Assembly (NCBI GenBank): GCA_947311435.1
Contig: CAMZKT010000075.1
Coordinates: forward strand, 1 to 64,000
Reading direction: 5' to 3'
Length of the DNA stretch: 64,000 bases
Source of the DNA: an uncultured Desulfocapsa sp.
GTDB lineage: Bacteria > Desulfobacterota > Desulfobulbia > Desulfobulbales > Desulfocapsaceae
This document shows positions 8,481-15,597 of the stretch, in pieces. Below the pieces are notes generated by a model that ran no database searches, had not been told where the DNA came from, and was given only the letters and a program-made list of their open reading frames with translations. Both the position numbers and the translations under genes were made by a program. Position 1 is the first letter of the stretch; each line of letters starts with the position of its first letter.

Positions 8481-9902
8481 ATGATTAACAAAACCATCAG
8501 AAAAAACAGAAAGCTGCTGATTGTTGATGACGAACGGGATATACTTGTTCTTCTTAAAAAAGTACTCTCGAAAAAATGTGTCTGCAACGTTGCCATCACA
8601 GAATCAATAAAAGAGGCCCAAGAACTAATCAATACCTGGAAACCAGAGGTGGTACTTACCGATATCGTTCTCCCTGAGAGTGATGGACTACAACTTTTGG
8701 ACTATGTAACAAAAACAGATCCTACAATTTCTTGTATCGTAATGACTGGTTATGGAACTATTGAAATGGCTGTCAATGCACTCAAAATTGGAGCATATGA
8801 TTTTTTCGAGAAACCATTTGATAACGACAAAATAAGTAGAGTTGTAAAACGTGCGCTTGAACGAACAAGACTTTTAAGAGAAAACCATCACCTCCGACAA
8901 AAGATCCTAACTAACTGTAAGAAAACAACTTTTATCGGGGAGTCCCAAGCTCTCCAGCAGGCAATTGACCATCTTGTTCGTTTTGGCCAAAGTGATGCAA
9001 CTGTTCTTATTCGTGGACAATCAGGGACGGGAAAGGAAATCGCCGCCCAAACGATACATCTTGCCTCAAAGCGAGCAGACAGAAAAATGGTGACTGTTAA
9101 CTGCCCCGCACTCCCCGAACACATACTGGAAAGCGAACTATTTGGGTACTGTAAGGGTGCTTTTACCGGAGCAGACCTTGATAAGAACGGACTCTTTCTT
9201 GAAGCTGAAGGATCGACAATTCTCCTCGATGAAATTGGTGATATTCCCATTAGTCTACAAACAAAACTCCTAAGAGTATTACAAGAAAAGGAGATCCAAC
9301 CCCTGGGACAAACGAAAACATTGAAAATAGATGTCCGTGTTCTTGCCTCCACAAATCAAAATCTTGAAGAAAAAATTACGTGTGGTTCTTTTAGAGAAGA
9401 TTTATACTACCGACTTAACGTCATGAGCGTTGTTTTACCTTCTCTTTGCGAGATGAAGGAAGATATCCCTTTACTGGCCTACCATTTCCTAAAAAAATAC
9501 GAGGCCGAATATCAACGTAATAATATGTCGCTAAGCACAGAAACTATAAATTATCTGATAAATCGTCATTGGCCTGGGAATGTCAGAGAATTTCAGAACT
9601 GCCTTAACAGGGCGGTTCTATTAGCTCCCAATGACGTACTAACGCCAAAAAATTTCCTTGAAGACCCCACCCCTTACTCAACACACACACTTTCTACATA
9701 CAATTCTTCCTCCCTTCACAACCTTCCTTACAAGGACGCTAAACTCCAACTTTTGTCTGATTTCACTATTTCTTACTTAGGCACCCTCCTCCAAGAACAA
9801 AATGGTAATGTCTCCGCTGCAGCAAGAAAAAGTGGCATGGGGCGTCAGGCTTTCCAAAGGCTCATGAGAAAATATTATCTTCAATCCGAGTCATTCCGCT
9901 AA
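8481..9902 (+). CDS. Sigma-54-dependent response regulator, NtrC family
   Basis: Three domains are visible. A receiver domain (about 1-120) has the acidic pair VDDE and a phospho-acceptor Asp near residue 60 in LTDIVLPESDG. An AAA+ domain (about 140-375) has Walker A GQSGTGKE and the sigma-54-contacting GAFTGAD loop. A Fis-type helix-turn-helix follows at the C-terminus (NVSAAARKSGMGRQAFQRL). It should activate sigma-54 promoters when phosphorylated. The intact GAFTGA motif argues for true sigma-54 activation. A strong sigma-54 promoter candidate lies 234 bases downstream of its stop, at 10136-10151, so the next transcription unit is a likely target. The cognate kinase may be the PAS kinase at 10807. 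The ATG directly follows the phosphatase stop. Confidence 0.95.
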   Translation: MINKTIRKNRKLLIVDDERDILVLLKKVLSKKCVCNVAITESIKEAQELINTWKPEVVLTDIVLPESDGLQLLDYVTKTDPTISCIVMTGYGTIEMAVNALKIGAYDFFEKPFDNDKISRVVKRALERTRLLRENHHLRQKILTNCKKTTFIGESQALQQAIDHLVRFGQSDATVLIRGQSGTGKEIAAQTIHLASKRADRKMVTVNCPALPEHILESELFGYCKGAFTGADLDKNGLFLEAEGSTILLDEIGDIPISLQTKLLRVLQEKEIQPLGQTKTLKIDVRVLASTNQNLEEKITCGSFREDLYYRLNVMSVVLPSLCEMKEDIPLLAYHFLKKYEAEYQRNNMSLSTETINYLINRHWPGNVREFQNCLNRAVLLAPNDVLTPKNFLEDPTPYSTHTLSTYNSSSLHNLPYKDAKLQLLSDFTISYLGTLLQEQNGNVSAAARKSGMGRQAFQRLMRKYYLQSESFR

Positions 9903-9978
9903 AAATCCAGAAACACAGTATAGCTTATTTTATGCAATATTTCTTTCTTGTCAACAATACAGTCTCTCCGCGCCATAC

Positions 9979-10005
9979 TTGTTGCATGCATTCTTTTTGT
10001 TGCAC
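9979..10005 (+). promoter_or_regulatory. Candidate upstream activator sites (TTGTTGCA direct repeat)
   Basis: TTGTTGCA occurs at 9979-9986 and again at 9997-10004, 18 bases apart. The pair is about 130-155 bases upstream of the sigma-54 promoter at 10136, a usual distance for NtrC-type enhancer sites. The match is by position and repetition only. Confidence 0.35.
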
Positions 10006-10135
10006 ATCAGACTAGGATTCAATACCACACAGTGGTTATATAAAAATGCACTCCCTCCTTAGTCCTTAAACAGAATACCCCCAACCAGCTATTAATACAT
10101 GACATACCGACTAAAACAGACGAGAGCAGTCAATA

Positions 10136-10151
10136 TGGCACAGTTTATGCT
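10136..10151 (+). promoter_or_regulatory. Sigma-54 promoter candidate
   Basis: TGGCACAGTTTATGCT matches the consensus TGGCACG-N4-TTGCW at all but two positions, with the invariant GG and GC exactly 10 bases apart. It lies in the 416-base gap (9903-10318) between the NtrC-type activator and the small membrane protein gene. The remainder of that gap holds the TTGTTGCA repeat and nothing else recognisable. Confidence 0.7.
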
Positions 10152-10318
10152 AAGTATTTGCTGGTCACATTTCCTTTAAGTGACAATGCAAACATTTTCA
10201 CTTGAAAAGTTTGCTTATACGACGATTATGTATTGCTTCTTTCATCATCGTCCAAAAACTAGTGCATCATTTTTGCAGCACAGTATCTTGTGAGAATATT
10301 TGGCTGGAGCCATAAAAA

Positions 10319-10810
10319 ATGAGACGAAATGCTCTTTCCTTAATACTGCCATCTTTCACCTTTCTGACCGTGCTTGGCACGCTACTAGATCCTTCCCCAT
10401 CATGGGCTCTTCAGTCTCATGAAACTCCTGAAGGTTTATATGTGCATCAGATGGCTCATATTATTTTTATGGTATCCCTGGCATATCTCGCGTGGGGCAT
10501 CCATAGAATTGCCTTCAGCGGACGAGGCTGGAAACACCTCCAATTTTTCTGTTTTTTAATGTTTCTCTGGAACGGAATCGCTCTCATAGGACACAGCGTC
10601 TCAATCACCATTAACAAAAGCGATTTTTTCACTGAAAGCACTTATTGGTATACTGAACTATCCGGTCCCTTCACTCTATCAAAAGTCATATATTACATAG
10701 CAAAACTTGATCACATAGCTAGTGTTCCTGCCCTTTTATTTCTTTTTTTGGCATTGCGTTCTTTTTATATTTCTGCCTGTACAGAAAAACGACCGAGGGA
10801 GGATTCATGA
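10319..10810 (+). CDS. Small multi-pass membrane protein with conserved-looking histidines
   Basis: I do not recognise this 163-residue family. It has an N-terminal signal-like hydrophobic segment (residues about 6-30, ending in WALQS) followed by about four transmembrane helices. Histidines sit at or near helix ends: HQMAH near 44-48, GIH near 61, GHS near 91 and DHIA near 131. The helical-bundle topology with several His could bind heme or a metal, but no definite motif proves it. GGAG lies about 10 bases before the ATG. Its stop overlaps the start of the histidine kinase gene by ATGA, so the two are co-translated. The inferred role is a membrane partner or co-sensor of that kinase. Expression probably comes from the sigma-54 promoter at 10136. 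Confidence 0.8.
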   Translation: MRRNALSLILPSFTFLTVLGTLLDPSPSWALQSHETPEGLYVHQMAHIIFMVSLAYLAWGIHRIAFSGRGWKHLQFFCFLMFLWNGIALIGHSVSITINKSDFFTESTYWYTELSGPFTLSKVIYYIAKLDHIASVPALLFLFLALRSFYISACTEKRPREDS

Positions 10811-12372
10811 CAACCCTTTCTCTGTATCCGACCATCATTGCTGATGTCATTGGATCCTTCATCATTATTATATTGTCTTTCCTTTCTTTACGGTATGCCT
10901 TCCTTCTTACAAACCAGCATCCTGAAAACTTCATCTGGAATTTCCTCTATTATCTTTGTTTTGCCCTAGCCCTTTTTGCAATTTCCAGAGCAGTGGGGCA
11001 CATAGTCAAACAATTTCTTTTACTGACAAACAACAGAGCCACCTGGCAACTCCTCTCTCCATTTTCGGGCGGCTTTAACACTCTGATGATGATCTCTGTT
11101 TCCGCTGTTACTATTTATTATCGTAAGGGCGTTGAAGCATTCCGCCTGGTTGAAAGTAATGCTGAGAAACTCCGTATAGCCAATACGCAGCGAATCAATG
11201 CTGCCAATGAAATGATTCGCATGAACCTTCACCTTGAAGAAATAGTTAACGAACGTACAGCAGAGCTCTCTCAATCTGAAAAAAAATTCCGGCATTTTTT
11301 CGAAAACTCAAGAGATATGGTCTATTTCTGTGATAAAAACGGCTTCATTTCAGACATAAATAAAAGTGGTTTGCAGATGATGGGCTTCAAAAAACTCCCT
11401 AAATATAATCTCAATATTCATTCTTTCTTTAAAGAAGGAGAAACCCTTGAGGAGTACCTGCTTTCTCTTCACCATGTCGGGTTTGTAAGAGATTTCGAGA
11501 TAGAAATGAAACGACAGGACGGCACTATTTGCAATGTTCTTCTTACTGCCAATACCATTCTCAACAAGAGTGGGGAAATAACAGGATGTGAAGGAATTGC
11601 AAAGGACATGACCAAAATCAAAAGAATTACATCCACATTGGTCAGCCAGGAAAAGATGGCATCTATTGGCCAACTTGCCGCAGGAGTTGCCCATGAAATC
11701 AACACCCCACTGGGAATCATTCTGGGCTACAGTCAACTCATGCAGGACGATTTCCCTGCGGACAGTGAAGAAATGGAAAATCTAAAGGTCATAGAGAGGC
11801 AGACCAGAGCCTGTAGAAACATTGTTGCAGATTTATTGAAATTTTCCCGACAAACAGAAGGTATCAGAGAAGAACTGGACCTCAATGAAATTTTAACTGA
11901 AGTCCTGACAGTTACCGAACACACCCTTAATCTCGATTTCATCCAAATCGTCCAAAAACTCAACCACTCCTTACCTACTGTAGTATGCAACGCTGAAAAA
12001 ACTCGCCAGGTATTCTTCAATATCATTAACAACGCCCATCATGCTATGGAAAATGGAGGAGAATTAACAATCGTTACCAGGGTTGAAGAGCACACCAGAA
12101 TGGTTGTTGTTTCATTTCAGGATACAGGAAAAGGAATTCCTCAAAATATTCAGAAAAGAATTTTCGAACCATTTTTTACCACAAAGTCGGTTGGCAAAGG
12201 CACAGGACTTGGTCTGTCGGTGTCCTACGGCATCATGGAGGAATACGGAGGTTCCATTAGCGTTGAAAGTCCAGTGTGCAACAAAGATGAGAATTCAACA
12301 GTTCCTGGAACAGTTATCTGTCTTCGATTTCCAATGGTAAAAAAGAGTCGACCGCTGTTCACAATACCATAA
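10807..12372 (+). CDS. PAS-containing sensor histidine kinase
   Basis: The 521-residue kinase has about three N-terminal transmembrane helices (residues about 8-105) and a short linker coil. A PAS domain follows (about 160-275, FRHFFENSRDMVYFCDKNG). The HisKA domain has the phospho-acceptor His near 296 in VAHEINTPLG. The HATPase_c domain has an N box NIINNAHHAMENGG, a G1 box DTGKGIP and a G2 box GKGTGLGLSVSYG. All catalytic boxes are intact. It sits in the inner membrane and overlaps the preceding membrane protein gene by four bases, which suggests a joint sensing unit. Likely phosphorylation targets are the lone receiver protein at 12413 and/or the NtrC-type regulator at 8481. The signal is unknown. 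Confidence 0.94.
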   Translation: MTTLSLYPTIIADVIGSFIIIILSFLSLRYAFLLTNQHPENFIWNFLYYLCFALALFAISRAVGHIVKQFLLLTNNRATWQLLSPFSGGFNTLMMISVSAVTIYYRKGVEAFRLVESNAEKLRIANTQRINAANEMIRMNLHLEEIVNERTAELSQSEKKFRHFFENSRDMVYFCDKNGFISDINKSGLQMMGFKKLPKYNLNIHSFFKEGETLEEYLLSLHHVGFVRDFEIEMKRQDGTICNVLLTANTILNKSGEITGCEGIAKDMTKIKRITSTLVSQEKMASIGQLAAGVAHEINTPLGIILGYSQLMQDDFPADSEEMENLKVIERQTRACRNIVADLLKFSRQTEGIREELDLNEILTEVLTVTEHTLNLDFIQIVQKLNHSLPTVVCNAEKTRQVFFNIINNAHHAMENGGELTIVTRVEEHTRMVVVSFQDTGKGIPQNIQKRIFEPFFTTKSVGKGTGLGLSVSYGIMEEYGGSISVESPVCNKDENSTVPGTVICLRFPMVKKSRPLFTIP

Positions 12373-12412
12373 ACAATACGCTAACCATGATTAAACCTCA
12401 AAAGGAACCCAA

Positions 12413-12787
12413 ATGGCTAGAATCATAATCCTTGACGATGTAAAAGATGCCTGCATGCTTGTAGGAAAAATCCTGACGAAGCAAGGTCACGACACAACTG
12501 CATTCACTGATGAAGAAGACGTCGTTGATTTTGTCAAAGATAATCCTGTTGACCTGGCAATACTGGATATTAAACTCAAAAAAATGAGTGGAATAGAGGT
12601 ACTGGCTATTCTCAAGCAGATTCAACCGACGATCCAGGTCATCATGCTCACTGGCTACCCAAGTATTGAAACTGCACGGGACGCTTTGAGTAAAGGTGCA
12701 AGTGACTACTGTGTAAAACCCATTGACCGTGATGAACTTATTGAGAAAGTAAGTCAGGTATTAATCAAGGTAAAGAAGAATGAGTAA
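12413..12787 (+). CDS. Single-domain response regulator (receiver only)
   Basis: This 124-residue CheY-like receiver has no output domain. It shows LDDV near the N-terminus, a phospho-acceptor Asp near residue 52 in AILDIKLKKMSG, the switch Thr in MLTGYP and the Lys in CVKPID. AAGGAA precedes the ATG. It follows the PAS kinase by 40 bases and is probably its first phospho-acceptor, acting by protein-protein contact or as a phosphorelay intermediate or phosphate sink for the NtrC-type protein. The missing DNA-binding domain is the natural family form rather than a truncation. Confidence 0.93.
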   Translation: MARIIILDDVKDACMLVGKILTKQGHDTTAFTDEEDVVDFVKDNPVDLAILDIKLKKMSGIEVLAILKQIQPTIQVIMLTGYPSIETARDALSKGASDYCVKPIDRDELIEKVSQVLIKVKKNE

Positions 12788-13021
12788 TTTTAATACTACT
12801 TACATCCAACAAGGAACAGAAAACAGAAAAAATCATACTCACTCAAAGAATGCATATTTTATTCATTTTCTGAAGTTCAAGATTTAGATAAGAGGTTCAC
12901 AAACAAACATTGCTACTCATCAAGTACTGACAAGGAGGTGTCAAAAGAGCAGTCAAGCAGCGCATCGGCAGAATACGAAATTTCAAAACATACTATTTTT
13001 TACAAACACAGGGAGGAAATA

Positions 13022-14713
13022 ATGAAGAACTACTTATGGCCCTCAATGATTATCCAGTTGGCTATAATCATTTTTGGAATATCACCTGGCTTAGCCGAAG
13101 TGAACCTTTCAACAGCTGAATTGAAAGCAGGTGAAGTTATCACTTTTGAAGGCACCATTGCCCCTGGAGATGATCTCTATATTGCCGTAGCACAGCAAAA
13201 GATGTTTAGATCAACTGATTCCGATGGTAAATTTGAGAAAAAGAAACTACCAAAAAATGGCAAGAAATATGGATTTTCGCCAGATACAGCTATTCCACCT
13301 CTGTATTATTTGCTAACAACCAATAGAGAAGCATTCGGAAAAGATTCTGAAAAAAAATTTGGTGGCCCTTCCTTTATTTTCCAAAAAGGCCAGGGACTCT
13401 ATACCACAAGCATGTTCAAACTGAAAAAAAGTTTTGACGATGTCGGCCCGAAAGAAATGCTTGGTCCCATCAAAACAACTGAACAATGGAACATGCTCAA
13501 ATGGGGCAACGAAAACAAATACGGAATTAACACTGTTGTAAAGGAAGGCAACAAAAAGGGGAAAATCGTCATTTTTTCAAGAAGTGTTATCGGTGATGCC
13601 TCCAGTGGCAACTACTGGGACAAGGGTACAAGCATCAATCTCGACAAGAAAACCGGCAAGTACACAGCATCCTTTACGACATTTCGTCATACACCACCAG
13701 ACACGACGTTTGATGTTTATGTGAACGGCGCAAAGAGTTCATCATTTACTGTTGTAAAAAATGGTTTCTGGCTGGACAAAGGCTATCGCTACATGAATCC
13801 ACTATGGATCATCATAGGGGCGATTGCCGTGGGAACCTACTTCTCCATGATTGGTGCTGCTGGTGGTATGCTCATGGGAGCTTTTCAGGCACTTGTTGTT
13901 CAAACAGCAGGGCCAATCGGTATTAATGCTGCCAATGTTCTTCGGCCATCAAATATCGCCCTCACTCTCTTTTCACCACTTGGCTCGTTTTACCGCTTTG
14001 CAGTAGTTGAAAGACGAGTTGCCTGGCCGGTTGGCCTCTCCTTCGGTGCGGGTATCTTCATTGGCTCTGTCTGGCTTGGCGGGTACGTTACTCAGCATCT
14101 TTCCATGGTCGCTTATAAAGAATGGCTGGGGGTTCTTGTTGTCATCATGGGAATCAAAACCTTGATGGAAATGTCCCCATCGGCCATGAACAAGCGGAAA
14201 AATATTAAGGCCATGACTCAGAAATTTAATGCCGCAGTCAAGAAGGCCAAAGAAACCGGTGGTGCAGTAGAAATGGGTTCCATTGAACCAGTCAAAGCTG
14301 GTATATTTGACTATCGGTTTAAATTCTGGGGAGAAGAATTCAAAATCAATCCCCTTCTTTTTGCCTTTCTCGGCATAATCGTAGGTATTGCATCAAGAGC
14401 TTTTGGTATTGGCGGTGGATTCCTTCTGGTTCCTATGATGACAACCATTGCAGCACTGCCCATGTATGTCGCAGTACCTATTTCTTTAATCGGAACATGT
14501 TTTTCAAGTATCGGATCCTTTATAGGGTATGTAATAAATGGATATCTTCCTGACCTAATGCTGGCAATCGCCATTATTATTGGTGGTTTTGCCGGTGGTA
14601 TGCTTGGCAGCCGATTTCAAAAATTATTCAGTGAAAAGACGTTGAAAATTATTTTAGCCTGCACTCTCTTCTTTCTCTTTTTCCGCTTCCTGAAAATTGA
14701 GTACTGGATATAG
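13022..14713 (+). CDS. TauE/SafE family permease with large N-terminal extracytoplasmic domain
   Basis: This 563-residue inner-membrane protein starts with a signal peptide (MKNYLWPS... to about SPGLAE). A 230-residue extracytoplasmic domain, apparently beta-rich, follows. Then come about eight transmembrane helices of the TauE/SafE fold, with the two glycine-rich repeats GAAGGMLMGAF and GIGGGFLLVPMM. Family members export or import sulfonates, sulfite or other small sulfur anions. The large N-terminal domain is absent from typical TauE and may bind substrate or a partner. ATG 13022 is preceded by GGGAGG and begins the signal peptide; the in-frame GTG at 12938 would add 28 hydrophilic residues and is rejected. 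It lies between a two-component system and a PhsA/PsrA-like enzyme, which fits sulfur-anion transport, but the substrate is inferred. Confidence 0.88.
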   Translation: MKNYLWPSMIIQLAIIIFGISPGLAEVNLSTAELKAGEVITFEGTIAPGDDLYIAVAQQKMFRSTDSDGKFEKKKLPKNGKKYGFSPDTAIPPLYYLLTTNREAFGKDSEKKFGGPSFIFQKGQGLYTTSMFKLKKSFDDVGPKEMLGPIKTTEQWNMLKWGNENKYGINTVVKEGNKKGKIVIFSRSVIGDASSGNYWDKGTSINLDKKTGKYTASFTTFRHTPPDTTFDVYVNGAKSSSFTVVKNGFWLDKGYRYMNPLWIIIGAIAVGTYFSMIGAAGGMLMGAFQALVVQTAGPIGINAANVLRPSNIALTLFSPLGSFYRFAVVERRVAWPVGLSFGAGIFIGSVWLGGYVTQHLSMVAYKEWLGVLVVIMGIKTLMEMSPSAMNKRKNIKAMTQKFNAAVKKAKETGGAVEMGSIEPVKAGIFDYRFKFWGEEFKINPLLFAFLGIIVGIASRAFGIGGGFLLVPMMTTIAALPMYVAVPISLIGTCFSSIGSFIGYVINGYLPDLMLAIAIIIGGFAGGMLGSRFQKLFSEKTLKIILACTLFFLFFRFLKIEYWI

Positions 14714-14753
14714 CGAGGTAACCTGAAAACAAACTAAATCCTTGAACACTATT

Positions 14754-14783
14754 CCCGGCAAAATCAATAAGGATTTTGCCGGG
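14754..14783 (+). other. Intergenic stem-loop between the permease and its small partner
   Basis: CCCGGCAAAATC pairs perfectly with GATTTTGCCGGG around a six-base loop. No U-run follows, and the AGGAGA ribosome site of the next gene begins 6 bases later. It is more likely an mRNA-stabilising or attenuating hairpin than a full terminator. Confidence 0.55.
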
Positions 14784-14800
14784 GCTTCAGGAGAAAAAGA

Positions 14801-15412
14801 ATGGATGAACATATGGATACGCTATGGATTTTCATCATGTCCGTATCACAAAGGACAGGTGATTTGCTAACCCAGGTACTCTCACCATTGCATGTCTTTG
14901 GACCTGTTTTTGTACTGATCTTCCTTGCCGTTTGCAGCGTTATCATCACAAAAGTTCTTAACAGAATTATTATAACCAGGCGTTACATTGAACTGGAGAA
15001 AAATTTCAACCATTGGTTCATGATTCGACAAGAGGCCATGAAAGAGCCAGATTCAGTAAAAGCCAAACGACTTGCAAGGAACATCGATCAGGCCAAACTC
15101 AATCGCGCATACTACGACTATTTTTTGGAAGGCTTTTTATTAGGCCTCATACGAAATGTACTGCCGATCATGTTGATGGTTACTTATATCAACGAATATT
15201 ATCGTGCTGAAGAATTAAACCGTCTCTTTGGAAAAGCATGTATTTTTAGTTTTACGATCTCAGGCCAGTCGATTCCTGTTGGGGCTGTATTCTTTTATTT
15301 AAGCGCCCTCCTGTTCATCTACCTTGCCTGGTTTGTCTGTGGGCGGATTTTTATTCATAAAACCCGTAATGCGTCTGTAACCACACCAACCACATTGGTT
15401 GAAAACAGATAA
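14801..15412 (+). CDS. Small membrane protein, 203 aa, partner of the TauE-like permease
   Basis: I do not recognise this family. The protein has an N-terminal transmembrane helix (about residues 28-52), a cytoplasmic basic/acidic stretch (about 55-105), and two further helices (about 106-125 and 163-185). There are no cysteine or histidine clusters. AGGAGA precedes the ATG by 7 bases. The gene sits 87 bases after the TauE/SafE-like permease, with only a stem-loop between, so the two are probably co-transcribed. It may be an accessory subunit of that permease, but nothing in the sequence states a function. Confidence 0.75.
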   Translation: MDEHMDTLWIFIMSVSQRTGDLLTQVLSPLHVFGPVFVLIFLAVCSVIITKVLNRIIITRRYIELEKNFNHWFMIRQEAMKEPDSVKAKRLARNIDQAKLNRAYYDYFLEGFLLGLIRNVLPIMLMVTYINEYYRAEELNRLFGKACIFSFTISGQSIPVGAVFFYLSALLFIYLAWFVCGRIFIHKTRNASVTTPTTLVENR

Positions 15413-15431
15413 ACATGAAAAGTTGGTTGAA

Positions 15432-15482
15432 GTTGAGGAACGAAACCCAGCACCTTTTTCTTGCAGAGTTTCGTTCCCCAAC
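15432..15482 (+). terminator. Stem-loop after the small membrane protein gene
   Basis: GTTGAGGAACGAAAC (15432-15446) pairs with GTTTCGTTCCCCAAC (15468-15482) almost perfectly. No U-run follows, so termination is uncertain. It lies 19 bases after a stop codon. Confidence 0.45.
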
Positions 15483-15506
15483 TCCAACCCGCCACGAACA
15501 CAATTA

Positions 15507-15536
15507 AAAAGCTGACACTTCGCTGTTTCAGCTTTT
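15507..15536 (+). terminator. Terminator-like hairpin before the molybdoenzyme gene
   Basis: AAAAGCTGA (15507-15515) pairs with TCAGCTTTT (15528-15536). It has A-rich and U-rich flanks, the shape of a bidirectional intrinsic terminator. It would separate the signalling/permease operon from the molybdoenzyme unit. Confidence 0.55.
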
Positions 15537-15597
15537 AGGAAAAGATGAAAAACAAGTCATTAACCAGCTATACAACTCTATGGAAGGAGAACGAATC

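Noticed and set aside
12938-13021. Earlier GTG start for the TauE-like permease
   Set aside because: It would add hydrophilic residues before a clear signal peptide; GGGAGG sits right before ATG 13022. The AAGGAGG at 12932 has no usable start behind it.
15580-15597. Earlier ATG start for the molybdoenzyme
   Set aside because: The AGGAG ribosome site falls inside this extension; ATG 15598 begins a standard N-terminus with the first cluster cysteine at residue 9.
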